Assembly (NCBI GenBank): GCA_049296025.1
Contig: JBAQRU010000053.1
Span: forward strand, 1 to 64,000
DNA from: Lysobacter_I sp049296025
GTDB lineage: Bacteria; Pseudomonadota; Gammaproteobacteria; Xanthomonadales; Xanthomonadaceae
DNA: 64,000 nt
Direction: 5' to 3'
This document shows positions 8,326-17,608 of the stretch, piece by piece. The position numbers were made by a program, and so were the translations under genes. Position 1 is the stretch's first letter. Every line of letters begins with the position of its first letter. The notes below the pieces were generated by a model. The model searched no databases. It was not told where the DNA came from and saw only the letters and a program-made list of their open reading frames with translations.

Positions 8326-11300
8326 TCAGTTCGTTTCGATGCGCTCCGCGAGTCGATCGTGCAGCGCATCGCCCAGCGCATCTCCCGTCAGCGGCTTGCG
8401 CAGGAACGCATCGAAGCCTGCCTCTTTCGCATCCGACTCCGCACCGCTGTCCGCACGTGCGCTGATCGCGATCATCGGTGTTGTCCAGCCCTGCGCGCGC
8501 AGATGACGCGCAAGCGCGAGGCCATCCATCCCCGGCAGATCCAGATCGAACAAGGCGATATCGAAGCTGCCTGTGGCGATTTCGGTCAATGCCGCCAGCG
8601 CATGCCCGGCGTGCGTCACCCGATGCCCCTGCGCCTGCAACATGCCGACAAGCACGTCCGCGACGATGGCATCGTCCTCGACCAGGAGCACATCGCGGGG
8701 TGTCCGCACATCACCTTCCTGGTACCGGAAATGCACGGGCGCACTCGCGGCTGTTGCACGCTCCAACGGCAACCTCACCGTGAAGCGAGTCCCTTCTCCC
8801 GGCGCGCTGTGCAGTTCGATGCCACCGCCCATCGCCAACGCCAATTCCTCGCAGATCGCAAGCCCGAGCCCACTGCCGCCATACCGACTCGCGGTGCGCG
8901 CGCCTTCCGCCTGCTCGAAACGGCGGAACAAGCGCTGCTGCTGCTCTGTATCCAGACCGGGACCGGTATCGCTTACGACAAATTGCAGTCCGTGCGGCAT
9001 CGCCGCTTCGATCGACAATGCGACCTCGCCGCGCTCGGTGAACTTCACGGCGTTGCCGAGAAGATTGAGCAGAATCTGCCGGATCCGGGTCGGATCGCCG
9101 TGCCAACCGCCTCCAGCATCCGGCGCGATGTCGACACGAAGCGCCAAGCCCTTACGATCGGCCAGGGAACGCATCAACGCCGCCACTTCTTCCACCACTG
9201 CATCGAGATTGAAATCGACGACCTCAAGCTCAAGGCGTCCCGCTTCGATACGCGCGAGATCCAGCGCATCGTTCACGAGTCGCAACAAATGTTCGCCAGC
9301 CCGGCGAATCGAATGCACCTGCCCCTGCTGATTGGTATCGAGCGATGTCGATAACAACAGTTCGCTCATGCCGAGTACGCCGGTCATCGGTGTACGCACC
9401 TCGTGACCGAGATTCGCGAGAAAACGACTTTTCGCCTGCGATGCCTGCTCCGCGATTTCGCGCTTCTGCGCGATCATCTGGTACTCATGGCGCCGTTTGA
9501 GTCGAAGACGATAGAGATAAGCCGCCCACCAGAAAAGCATCGCAAGCGCAATGGCATAGCAGACCAGCGCCCACCACCGCTGCCACCAGGGCGCCTGCAC
9601 CAATATCTCGACCCGCCGAATCGGGGACCAGACGCCGTCGGCATTCGCCCCCTGGACCTCAAGGACATAGTACCCAGGCGACAGTGCGGAGAATATACGT
9701 TCTCCACGGCTGCCTTGATCCACCCAGTCGGGATCATAGCCACTCAATCTGAACCGGTAGCGATAAGCCGCAGGATCGGCGAACGACATGATCCTTGCGA
9801 CAATCCTGAGATCGCGGTCATCCGGCTGCATGACTGCGTGAAGATCCGCATTGCCGTGTCGCGAAAAAGCGACAGTGTCTTCTCCTCGCCGCAACTCGAT
9901 CGTCTCGATCCCCAACGCGGACGCACGCGGCGCCGGCAACGGCTGGTCCGGGTCAAACATGACGATACCTTCTTTGGAAACAGCGATCGCCGGGCCATCA
10001 GCCCTTCTTTTCAACACATCGACGGTGAAATCAAGGCCCGGCAAGCCATCCCGCAAACCGAACAAACGCGCGCGCCGCTGATGGGAATCGTAGTGAACCA
10101 GGCCTCGAACAGTATTCAGCCAGATATTTCCAGTGGAAGTCACAAGCACACTCCTTGTTTCCACGGCAGGCAGTCCTTCCTGCGCCGTCACGCGCTCGCG
10201 CAAGCGAAGCGCGACCCCATCCCACTCGTAGCGCTCAAGACTACCGAAGCGCGCCACCCACAACTGATCTGCAGACGCGAAATCGAGGCCGTAAACATAT
10301 TCGCCTGCAGGCAGTGGGGCACGAACGAATCGAGCACCATCCCAGCGCCTCAAATCCTTACCATCGCTGTACCACGGCGACCCATCTGGTGAAAATCTCA
10401 AGTCTATGAAAGCCTCCGTTTCTGCACCCAAAGTCTCTTCTGGCGAAAAATCTTTAATCAGCCTGCCTTTTTTTGAATATACAGACATACCACCGCCAAA
10501 AAATGAAATCCAAATGTCGCCATTAAAATTGCACGCCAAAGCCTCCATTCTATGCAGCGCCTTATCTCTGTACTTTATTATTTTATCTACCTTTAGATTC
10601 CTCACACCTGAAACAAAAATCCCATCAGATCCTGCAATTAAAAAACTCCCATCTTCACAAATTTTTACGGACTTAGGATTTTCTGTCACTATTCCGTACC
10701 TTACCTCACTTTTGAAATTTCTTTCAGTAGACAAACCAGTCTCATAGAAGCCATCGGAAGTTAGCACCCACAAGAAACCTTCGCCATCCACTTCCCCACT
10801 AATAATATTACCTCCGCTCGAAAATCCAACCTTTTCGAGGAAAAAAAATCGACCGTCTTCTGGAGGAATATAAAGCAAACCCTCAGAGTTGCTGCCCAGC
10901 CATATTCCCGCCTCATCATCTTCAACAACACTATTAACACCACTCACTACGCCAAATCCGTCGTCGGCTCGTCTCCATCGGGTTGGAATTGCCATTCTTC
11001 TGTACAATCCGTAGTAGGTGCCTATCCAATAGCTATCATCATTAGCATGCAGAACTACAGCACGTCGAGATAATTTTGGCGACCTCCACGGAGGATTTCG
11101 AATCTCCCCATTTTGCCCAATCATGAATAAGCCATTTTCTGCGCCCACCCAAACCATGCCATTTTTATCAAGAGATAACGCAAATACTGCGCCACCCTTG
11201 GTTTTTTCCTTATGCATTGCGACTGGACGAGAATTTAGAGCGCTCGGCTCGACTCGCCACAAACCCGTATCGGCGCCTATTAACAAAGTGCCTGACGTAA

Positions 11301-11892
11301 GCACCCTAATCGCCACAGGAACAGAGCCACCCAAATAAGAGTCTTGACCTAGCACCCCATTAAGCCTTGAAACAGCACCATCCGCTTCGATTCGGCATAT
11401 GTCTCCCACATAGTTTCCAATCCAAAGAACACCTTCCTGGGTTGACGTCATCGCAGTGATATCGATACCGCATCGAGCAGCATCACCGCGAAACTGGATT
11501 GTTTTGGGAACTCGATGATCAGCGTCAAGGACGCTCAACGCGAACCACGTCGCCGCCCATACACGGTCCGCAGAATCCACATGGACCAAAGTCACTTCGT
11601 TGTCAGGCAAAGACGCTGGATCCCCTACGACACGGCGCCAGTAGCGGAAATTCGTCCCGTCGTAGCGGGCCAGGCCATCGCCTGTTGCCACCCAGATGTA
11701 TCCTTGGCGATCGATTGCCAAGTCGTTGATCGTCGACGACAAGCCTTGTTCGACGCCGAACCGGATGAAGCGCGGCTCCCGTTGATCCGCCCCGGAGACT
11801 GGCGCTGCGGCCATGACTTGACCCGCGAACACCAGCACCACCGCGCATACCAGCGCAGCGATCGCAATCCTGCGCCAAGCTCCCTTCAGCAT
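8326..11892 (-). CDS. hybrid sensor histidine kinase with periplasmic propeller domain and receiver
   Basis: This is a 1188-residue membrane sensor. Order of parts: signal peptide at about 1-29; two periplasmic seven-bladed propellers of the two-component-regulator type to about residue 660, with repeated YIWVATGDGLARYD-like blades; a Y_Y_Y domain; one membrane helix near 770-790; a HisKA domain with the phospho-accepting His in NLGHEVRTP near 829; and HATPase_c with LLNLLGNAVKF, DTGPGLD and GSGLGLAIC. A C-terminal receiver has its phospho-acceptor in LFDLDLPGMDG near 1117. The start is set by AGGAGG 8 bases before ATG 11892. Codons for residues about 140-500 (roughly 10395-11470) are far more AT-rich than the rest. 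Such sensors often detect oligosaccharides, but the ligand here is unknown. Confidence 0.9.
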   Translation of the reverse strand: MLKGAWRRIAIAALVCAVVLVFAGQVMAAAPVSGADQREPRFIRFGVEQGLSSTINDLAIDRQGYIWVATGDGLARYDGTNFRYWRRVVGDPASLPDNEVTLVHVDSADRVWAATWFALSVLDADHRVPKTIQFRGDAARCGIDITAMTSTQEGVLWIGNYVGDICRIEADGAVSRLNGVLGQDSYLGGSVPVAIRVLTSGTLLIGADTGLWRVEPSALNSRPVAMHKEKTKGGAVFALSLDKNGMVWVGAENGLFMIGQNGEIRNPPWRSPKLSRRAVVLHANDDSYWIGTYYGLYRRMAIPTRWRRADDGFGVVSGVNSVVEDDEAGIWLGSNSEGLLYIPPEDGRFFFLEKVGFSSGGNIISGEVDGEGFLWVLTSDGFYETGLSTERNFKSEVRYGIVTENPKSVKICEDGSFLIAGSDGIFVSGVRNLKVDKIIKYRDKALHRMEALACNFNGDIWISFFGGGMSVYSKKGRLIKDFSPEETLGAETEAFIDLRFSPDGSPWYSDGKDLRRWDGARFVRAPLPAGEYVYGLDFASADQLWVARFGSLERYEWDGVALRLRERVTAQEGLPAVETRSVLVTSTGNIWLNTVRGLVHYDSHQRRARLFGLRDGLPGLDFTVDVLKRRADGPAIAVSKEGIVMFDPDQPLPAPRASALGIETIELRRGEDTVAFSRHGNADLHAVMQPDDRDLRIVARIMSFADPAAYRYRFRLSGYDPDWVDQGSRGERIFSALSPGYYVLEVQGANADGVWSPIRRVEILVQAPWWQRWWALVCYAIALAMLFWWAAYLYRLRLKRRHEYQMIAQKREIAEQASQAKSRFLANLGHEVRTPMTGVLGMSELLLSTSLDTNQQGQVHSIRRAGEHLLRLVNDALDLARIEAGRLELEVVDFNLDAVVEEVAALMRSLADRKGLALRVDIAPDAGGGWHGDPTRIRQILLNLLGNAVKFTERGEVALSIEAAMPHGLQFVVSDTGPGLDTEQQQRLFRRFEQAEGARTASRYGGSGLGLAICEELALAMGGGIELHSAPGEGTRFTVRLPLERATAASAPVHFRYQEGDVRTPRDVLLVEDDAIVADVLVGMLQAQGHRVTHAGHALAALTEIATGSFDIALFDLDLPGMDGLALARHLRAQGWTTPMIAISARADSGAESDAKEAGFDAFLRKPLTGDALGDALHDRLAERIETN

Positions 11893-12008
11893 TCTTCCTC
11901 CTTGAGCCCTGCGACACGCATCGCCGTGCAATGCTTTATTGCATTTTAGGACAGGCATATCCTGCGTCATCCGCCTAGAATCGGGCAATCCTAACGCAGG
12001 GCCATTTC

Positions 12009-12704
12009 ATGCTGTTCGCCTGTCGCCACCTTTTCGCGATCGTCACTGGCCTCTGCCTGTTCAGTGGCAAGGCCATCGCCGCAGACCCCGTTCGCTACAA
12101 CCTCGACCCCGTACATACCCGGGTGATGTTCGCGATCGACCATGCCGGGTTTTCGAAAGCGATTGGTACCGTATCCGGCAGCACCGGCAGCCTGATCTTC
12201 GACCCGGAACATTGGGACGATGCGACGCTACAGGCCGCCGTGCCGCTGGCTCGCATCGATCTCGGCGATGCCGGGTGGAACAAAGCGGCGTTGGCGCGAA
12301 ATCTTCTGGATGCTGCCGCCTACCCGACAGCCAGGTTCGTATCGACCCGCGTCGAGCCCGTCTCACCCGATCGCGCTTCCGTCTATGGCAGACTCACGCT
12401 GCATGGGGTCTCGCACGAGATCAGACTGGACGTGAAGCTCAACGCCATCAAACGCCATCCGCTGCCGCCGTTCCGGCGGACGATCGGGTTCTCGGCCACG
12501 ACCACCCTCAGCCGCAAAGCTTTCGGAATCGACGCCTGGCCGAGCCTGATCGGCGATGCGGTTGAACTGCGGATCGAGGCCGAAGCGACTCGAAGCCGGG
12601 CCGATGGCGAACCCGACGCAACCGATGTCCCGGATGACGACTCTATTCCCATGGACATTCCCTCCACCGAAGCAGCACCCAAGACAATGGAAGCCTCATC
12701 ATGA
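12009..12704 (+). CDS. YceI family periplasmic lipid-binding-type protein (first copy)
   Basis: This 231-residue protein has a signal peptide ending near AIAA and the YceI lipocalin-like barrel. Landmarks are RYNLDPVHTRVMFAIDHAGFSKAIG, FDPEHWDDATLQAAVPLARIDLGD and RFVSTRVEP. YceI proteins bind isoprenoid lipids such as polyprenyl phosphates or quinones. An acidic, threonine- and proline-rich tail of about 35 residues follows the barrel and is not part of the family. The stop overlaps the cytochrome b561 start as ATGA. Confidence 0.88.
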   Translation: MLFACRHLFAIVTGLCLFSGKAIAADPVRYNLDPVHTRVMFAIDHAGFSKAIGTVSGSTGSLIFDPEHWDDATLQAAVPLARIDLGDAGWNKAALARNLLDAAAYPTARFVSTRVEPVSPDRASVYGRLTLHGVSHEIRLDVKLNAIKRHPLPPFRRTIGFSATTTLSRKAFGIDAWPSLIGDAVELRIEAEATRSRADGEPDATDVPDDDSIPMDIPSTEAAPKTMEASS

Positions 12705-13306
12705 CCTTGAAAAACACCATCGACCGCTGGGGCGGCATCAGCCAACTGCTGCATTGGGCCGTCGCAGTTCTCATCCTTGTCATGGCCTATATTGGTCTGA
12801 CGATGGGCGATCTGCCCAACGGGCCCGATAAAATCAAGACCTATGCGTTGCACAAATCGATCGGCATCACGATTCTCGCGCTGGTCGCGCTGCGCGTGTT
12901 GTGGCGTGTGTACGCAGGCACGCCACGCCCGATTCCCGGCTCGCCGCGCCGGCAGGAGCGCATCGCTGCGCTGACCCACGCTGCCATCTACGCGTTGCTC
13001 TTCGCCATTCCGATCAGCGGCTGGGTGTTGAACTCGGCGGCAGGTTTCCCGCTGCAGTGGTTCGGTCTGATCAACCTGCCACATATCGTCGGCGAGAGCC
13101 ACGAGCTGCACGAACTGGCGGAGGAAGCGCACGAAATCATGTTCTGGGTTCTCGCACTGCTGGTCGTGGCGCATGCCGGCGCAGCGTTTTACCACCATCT
13201 CTTCCAGCGCGACGCAACGCTCGCGCGCATGTTGCCAAAAGGCTGGGTGCGTACCGACGATGCGACCATCACCCACCGCACACAGGATTCCGACCATGTC
13301 GCGTAA
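12701..13306 (+). CDS. cytochrome b561 family membrane protein
   Basis: This is a 201-residue, four-helix inner-membrane di-haem b cytochrome. Conserved histidines are visible in SQLLHWAVAVLI (helix 1), TYALHKSIGITIL (helix 2) and the last helix EEAHEIMFWVLALLVVAHAGAAFYHH. It transfers electrons from quinol, and the pairing with YceI proteins mirrors E. coli yceJ-yceI. It is translationally coupled to both flanking genes: ATGA with the upstream copy and an 11-base overlap with the downstream one. Confidence 0.92.
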   Translation: MTLKNTIDRWGGISQLLHWAVAVLILVMAYIGLTMGDLPNGPDKIKTYALHKSIGITILALVALRVLWRVYAGTPRPIPGSPRRQERIAALTHAAIYALLFAIPISGWVLNSAAGFPLQWFGLINLPHIVGESHELHELAEEAHEIMFWVLALLVVAHAGAAFYHHLFQRDATLARMLPKGWVRTDDATITHRTQDSDHVA

Positions 13307-13862
13307 ATTCGCACGTACGCTTTTGAACGCCACGCTCACCATAGGCCTGCTGCTCAGCGGCCCCAGCTTCGCCGCCGATTACGCCCAGGCCGCCGGTTCA
13401 ATCCTCGGTTTCTCCGGCAAGTATCAGGGCGAAGCGTTCAACGGCCAGTTTCCCGGATTCGCCGCCACGCTTTCGTTCGATCCTGCAAAGCTGACGGGCG
13501 CGAAACTCGATGTGACCATCCCACTGGCCACCGCGACCACGCGCAACGCCGATTACGACAGCGAACTGCGAGGCGTTTCGTTTTTCAACAGCAAGAAATT
13601 TCCGCAGGCGCATTACACCGCGACGAAGTTCCGCGTCCTTGGCGTCAACAAATATGCCGCCGACGGCATGCTGAGCCTGCGCGGCGTGAGCAAGCCGGTG
13701 ACGTTGACGTTCACCTGGACCGCAGGCGCGAAACCGGTGCTTGTAGGCACCGCAGTCATCAAACGCCTTGATTTCGGCGTTGGAAGCGGCGATTGGGCAG
13801 ATGTCGGTGTGATCCCGAACGACATCAAGGTCACCACCAAGGTGGTCTTCCAACCGAAGTAG
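13296..13862 (+). CDS. YceI family periplasmic protein (second copy)
   Basis: This 188-residue protein has an N-terminal signal sequence (TLTIGLLLSGPSFAA) and a full YceI barrel. Landmarks are GSILGFSGKYQGEAFNGQF, KLTGAKLDVTIPLATATT, LRGVSFFNSKKFPQAHYTAT and RLDFGVGSGDWAD. It starts inside the last codons of the b561 gene. It is more typical of the family than the upstream copy and lacks the acidic tail. The three genes probably form a quinone-linked periplasmic module. Confidence 0.92.
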   Translation: MSRKFARTLLNATLTIGLLLSGPSFAADYAQAAGSILGFSGKYQGEAFNGQFPGFAATLSFDPAKLTGAKLDVTIPLATATTRNADYDSELRGVSFFNSKKFPQAHYTATKFRVLGVNKYAADGMLSLRGVSKPVTLTFTWTAGAKPVLVGTAVIKRLDFGVGSGDWADVGVIPNDIKVTTKVVFQPK

Positions 13863-13889
13863 GCGCGAACTTGAGGCAGCGCCCGCCGT

Positions 13890-14447
13890 TTATTTCGCGG
13901 GCGTCTTCGCAGGTATCGGCCACAGCGAATAAACGAACGCGCCGAGCATATCGCCGGCACGTTTGTTCTTGTGGCAACCCAGGCATTCGCCACCCGCACG
14001 GATCGCACCGACCACACGCATACCGTTACCCTGCTTCTCGACGATCAGTCGCTGACCCGCATCGAGATCTCGGAGCGCCTGTTTCTCCCACGCCGTCATC
14101 CCGCGACTTGTCGTCCGTGGTGGCGGTGGCGTCTCCTTGTTCCGCTGATGAAAAATAAACATTTCATTCGAGAACACGCGCGGCGGATTGTGCTTGGCAA
14201 CACCAATCAATTCGAGTCTCGCGACGAACCAGCGCGAATCACCGACCGGGCGATGCATCACTCTCGACATTGCAGGCAACCTGGTCTGACCGAACCCTTC
14301 GCTGTCGATGAAAGCCAGCACGGAATCATCGTGCATCCGAAGCAGCTCGCGCGGCAGGCGTTCTCGCCCCACCGCAGACGACCAGCCGACGACGGCGGCG
14401 ACCGCAGCCAGCACCACCAGCCCCACATGCAGTCCATTCATTCGCAT
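13890..14447 (-). CDS. exported protein with a single CXXCH haem-binding motif (DUF3365-like)
   Basis: This 185-residue protein has an N-terminal hydrophobic segment (GLVVLAAVAAVVGW) acting as signal or anchor. One c-type haem motif, CLGCH, lies near residue 158 of the mature region. The preceding part (MHRPVGDSRWFVARLEL, FSNEMFIFHQRN) resembles the sensor-like DUF3365/Tll0287 group of mono-haem periplasmic proteins; that is a tentative match. It faces the YceI/b561 operon convergently, 27 bases apart, which suggests a shared redox context. Confidence 0.7.
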   Translation of the reverse strand: MRMNGLHVGLVVLAAVAAVVGWSSAVGRERLPRELLRMHDDSVLAFIDSEGFGQTRLPAMSRVMHRPVGDSRWFVARLELIGVAKHNPPRVFSNEMFIFHQRNKETPPPPRTTSRGMTAWEKQALRDLDAGQRLIVEKQGNGMRVVGAIRAGGECLGCHKNKRAGDMLGAFVYSLWPIPAKTPAK

Positions 14448-14508
14448 CGCTCGCCCCTTCGTTTATCGTCGTCGTGCTGGATACAACGTAGCACATGGGC
14501 ACAACCCT

Positions 14509-14769
14509 TCAAACCGGCGTCGGCGGCGACCCTGCATTCAGCGCAACAACCGCCCACGCCTCGAATGGCCAATCCAGTTCCGTACCATCGACTTCATCCC
14601 GCAACACCGGCACCCGGCTTCCAAACCTCGCTTCAAGTATCTGGCTCTCATCGATGAAGACACTCTCGAAGGTCTCCAGCCGCGCCTCGGCCAGCACCGC
14701 CAGCGCCAGATCGCACAGATGGCAATCGTCGCGCTGGTAAAGAACGAAGCGGGGGGCGGAGGGAACCAT
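14509..14769 (-). CDS. glutaredoxin-like thioredoxin-fold protein
   Basis: This 86-residue protein matches the glutaredoxin-related family in size and motif: strand FVLYQRDDC, the CHLC redox pair at the start of helix 1, and the cis-proline in SRVPVLR. It likely acts as a small thiol-disulphide or iron-sulphur handling protein in the cytoplasm. It is transcribed away from the following + strand gene. The substrate is unknown. Confidence 0.82.
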   Translation of the reverse strand: MVPSAPRFVLYQRDDCHLCDLALAVLAEARLETFESVFIDESQILEARFGSRVPVLRDEVDGTELDWPFEAWAVVALNAGSPPTPV

Positions 14770-14838
14770 ACGCTGGCGTCTCTACGGAGAGGGGAATGCG
14801 GCATAGAATACGGCCACCACACGAAAGGGGGGTTGCCC

Positions 14839-15111
14839 ATGTCGTACGCGCTCGTCAGCTATACCGTCCGTGATTACGCCCGCTGGCGCGCCGTATTCGA
14901 TGATGACATCGTCGTACAACGTCACGCAGGGGTTTTCGTCCGCCACACGCTGCACGACGACAAGAACGAAACCCGGATCACGCTGGTCGCGCAGGTCAAG
15001 GACCGCCGCAGGGCCATCGAACTCTCATGCCGCAAGGATCTGTCCATGCTCATCGAAAAGGCCGGCCTGCTGCGCGACACCATCGAATACAAGTGGCTTT
15101 GCGAGCGATAA
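14839..15111 (+). CDS. small protein, dimeric alpha-beta barrel type
   Basis: This 90-residue protein contains YALVSYTVRDYARWRAVFDDD and a second half ending DTIEYKWLCER. The pattern resembles small dimeric ferredoxin-like (ABM/NIPSNAP-like) folds, but no catalytic motif is visible. The ATG at 14839 follows a G-rich stretch (GGGGGG) suitable for ribosome binding. Its stop is followed with no gap by the GTG start of sdaA, so the two are very likely co-translated. Function is not recognised. Confidence 0.7.
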   Translation: MSYALVSYTVRDYARWRAVFDDDIVVQRHAGVFVRHTLHDDKNETRITLVAQVKDRRRAIELSCRKDLSMLIEKAGLLRDTIEYKWLCER

Positions 15112-16494
15112 GTGGCCGTCAGCACCTTCGACCTCTTCAAGATCGGTATCGGCCCGAGCTCATCGCACACGGTCGGGCCGATGCGCGCGGCATGTCGCTT
15201 CGCGCATCGCTGGCTGGAAGAAAGCGATAACCTTGCCCGGACCTCTCGTGTGCGGGCCGAGGTTTTCGGCTCGCTCGCGCTCACCGGTCGCGGCCATGGC
15301 ACCGACAAGGCGCTGTTGATGGGGCTCGAAGGCCATTGGCCGAACGTCATTGATCCGGACATCATTCCCGCTACGCTGGCGCGCATTCGCGGAGAAAAGA
15401 AAATCCGCCTGCTCGGCCGCCATGAGATCGCCTTCGACGAGAAGCACGACCTGATTCTGAACAAACGCCAGAAACTGCCGTTCCACACCAACGGCATGCG
15501 CTTCACCGCCTACGATGCCGCAGGCACGGAAATCGCCACGCGGGACTATTACTCGGTCGGCGGCGGTTTCGTGGTCAATCAGGACGAAGCGGCCGAAGAC
15601 CGGATCGTCGCGGACACCACCGAATTGCGACACCCGTTCGCCAGTGGCGCGGCGCTGCTGCAGCAGAGCCAATGCAGCGGGCTCAGCATCGCCGCACTGA
15701 TGTTCGACAACGAACGTCACTGGCGCAGCGACGACGAAATCCGCGATGGGTTACGGGACATCTGGAACGCGATGCAAGCCTGCGTGCAGCGCGGCATCCG
15801 CGAAACCGGAACCCTGCCCGGCGGCCTGCACGTCGTGCGTCGCGCACCGAGCCTGTACGCGGAACTGTCGTCGAAACCGGAAGCCGCGATGCGCGACCCG
15901 CTGACCGTTTTGGACTGGGTGAATCTCTACGCACTCGCGGTCAACGAGGAAAACGCCGCCGGCGGTCGGGTCGTCACTGCACCCACCAACGGGGCCGCCG
16001 GGATCATCCCCTCGGTATTGCATTATTACGACCGTTTCTGCGCAGGCGCGAACGAACAGGGCGTCTTCGATTTCCTGCTTACGGCATCGGCCATCGGCAT
16101 TCTCTACAAGGAAAACGCCTCGATCTCCGGCGCCGAAGTCGGCTGTCAGGGAGAAGTCGGCGTCGCTTGCTCGATGGCCGCCGCAGGCCTCACCGCCGCG
16201 CTCGGCGGCACCTCCGGGCAGATCGAAAATGCCGCCGAAATCGGCATGGAACACAACCTCGGCCTGACCTGCGACCCGATCGGCGGTCTCGTGCAGATTC
16301 CCTGCATCGAACGCAACGCGATGGGGGCGGTGAAAGCCATCAACGCCTCGCGCATGGCCCTGCGCGGCGACGGCGAACACAAGGTTTCGCTGGATAAAGT
16401 CATCAAGACCATGCGCGATACCGGCCGCGACATGCAGGACAAGTACAAGGAAACGTCGCGCGGCGGGCTGGCGGTGAATGTGATCGAATGCTGA
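15112..16494 (+). CDS. sdaA: L-serine ammonia-lyase (iron-sulphur type)
   Basis: This enzyme deaminates L-serine to pyruvate and ammonia using a 4Fe-4S cluster. The 460-residue single-chain form shows FKIGIGPSSSHTVGPM at the N-terminus, TAPTNGAAGIIP, and the cysteine-bearing cluster region GCQGEVGVACSMAAAG, GLTCDPIGG and VQIPCIERNAMG. The start is a GTG placed directly after the stop of the small upstream gene. It converges on hom with a 16-base gap. Confidence 0.96.
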   Translation: MAVSTFDLFKIGIGPSSSHTVGPMRAACRFAHRWLEESDNLARTSRVRAEVFGSLALTGRGHGTDKALLMGLEGHWPNVIDPDIIPATLARIRGEKKIRLLGRHEIAFDEKHDLILNKRQKLPFHTNGMRFTAYDAAGTEIATRDYYSVGGGFVVNQDEAAEDRIVADTTELRHPFASGAALLQQSQCSGLSIAALMFDNERHWRSDDEIRDGLRDIWNAMQACVQRGIRETGTLPGGLHVVRRAPSLYAELSSKPEAAMRDPLTVLDWVNLYALAVNEENAAGGRVVTAPTNGAAGIIPSVLHYYDRFCAGANEQGVFDFLLTASAIGILYKENASISGAEVGCQGEVGVACSMAAAGLTAALGGTSGQIENAAEIGMEHNLGLTCDPIGGLVQIPCIERNAMGAVKAINASRMALRGDGEHKVSLDKVIKTMRDTGRDMQDKYKETSRGGLAVNVIEC

Positions 16495-16510
16495 TGTTCT
16501 TGTTGCCTGG

Positions 16511-17608
16511 TTATTCGCACGATGCGATTTCCAGCGCATCACCCAACAACGCTGCCGCCGTAATCTCAGCACCCGCGCCCGGCCCCTGGATCACCAGCGG
16601 ATGTTCGCGATAGCGATCCGACCAGATCGCGACGCGATTGTCGGTACCTGCGCCGATGGCCAGCGGATGATCGTCGGGCAGTGATTCGAGGCCCACGCGC
16701 GCTTCGCCGTTTTCCAGTCGGGCGATGAAACGAAGTTTTTCTCCACGCTGGTGGGCGATGGCGAAGCCTTGACGCATCGGCGCGTCGAGCGACGGCAGAA
16801 CGGCGTCGACATCAGCGGCGGCCGCTTCGGTCAAGTCCGGCGTCAGCATCGAGACGACAGTGGGATTGTCGCTATCCAGTTCATATCCCGCCGCGCGCGC
16901 AAGGATCAGCAATTTTCGGCGCACATCCTCGCCGCTGAGGTCGTCGCGCGGGTCGGGCTCGGTGTAGCCGGCATCGCGCGCCTGACGCACGAAACCCGAA
17001 AACGGCCGCCGCCCATCATAGTGATTGAACAGCCACGCCAGCGAACCCGACAGCACACCGGCGATGGCGTGGATGCGATCTCCACCGTTCTGCAGGGCGC
17101 GGATCGACTGCAGCAGAGGCAAACCAGCGCCGACTGTAGCGGAGTCGCCATAACGGGCACCTCCAGTCGCGCAGGCGTCGCGAATGCCTTTCCAGCGCGC
17201 AAGCGAAGCGCCCTGCCCCAGCTTGCATGCGGTGACCACATGAATGCCCTGCTCCAGCCAGCGTGCGTGGCGCTCGGCGACGGCTTCGCTGGCCGTGGCG
17301 TCGATGATGATCCGCGTGCCGCGATCGCCCAGCGCCGGCGTGATTGCCTGCAGCGATGTGGCGACGTCAAACGCGTTTGCCTCGCGGGAATTCGCGCGCC
17401 GAACCGCATCCGCGAACGAAGTCGGCTGAAATCCGTATCGCGAATTGGCCGCATAGCGCAGCGACAATCGCTCACCGAATGTCGTGCCTTCCCACCCTGC
17501 CAGTCGCGCGAGGACCGCTTTGCCCACCACGCCCGTTCCGAGCAGCGCGATCCGCGCAGGGGCCGATCGCGACGGGACGGGCTTGCGCGTCGCGGCGACA
17601 GCATTCAT
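16511..17608 (-). CDS. hom: homoserine dehydrogenase (monofunctional, no ACT domain)
   Basis: This enzyme reduces aspartate semialdehyde to homoserine, the precursor of methionine and threonine. It is 365 residues long, with Rossmann motif LLGTGVVGKAVL near residue 23 and the HVVTACKLGQGA active-site region. The dehydrogenase core motif is IAGVLSGSLAWLFNH, and DDLSGEDVRRKLLILAR is also present. It lacks the aspartokinase domain of ThrA and a C-terminal ACT domain. The ATG overlaps the metB stop by four bases. It is the last gene of the metX-metB-hom unit, so it is likely subject to the upstream SAM-responsive leader. Confidence 0.94.
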   Translation of the reverse strand: MNAVAATRKPVPSRSAPARIALLGTGVVGKAVLARLAGWEGTTFGERLSLRYAANSRYGFQPTSFADAVRRANSREANAFDVATSLQAITPALGDRGTRIIIDATASEAVAERHARWLEQGIHVVTACKLGQGASLARWKGIRDACATGGARYGDSATVGAGLPLLQSIRALQNGGDRIHAIAGVLSGSLAWLFNHYDGRRPFSGFVRQARDAGYTEPDPRDDLSGEDVRRKLLILARAAGYELDSDNPTVVSMLTPDLTEAAAADVDAVLPSLDAPMRQGFAIAHQRGEKLRFIARLENGEARVGLESLPDDHPLAIGAGTDNRVAIWSDRYREHPLVIQGPGAGAEITAAALLGDALEIASCE

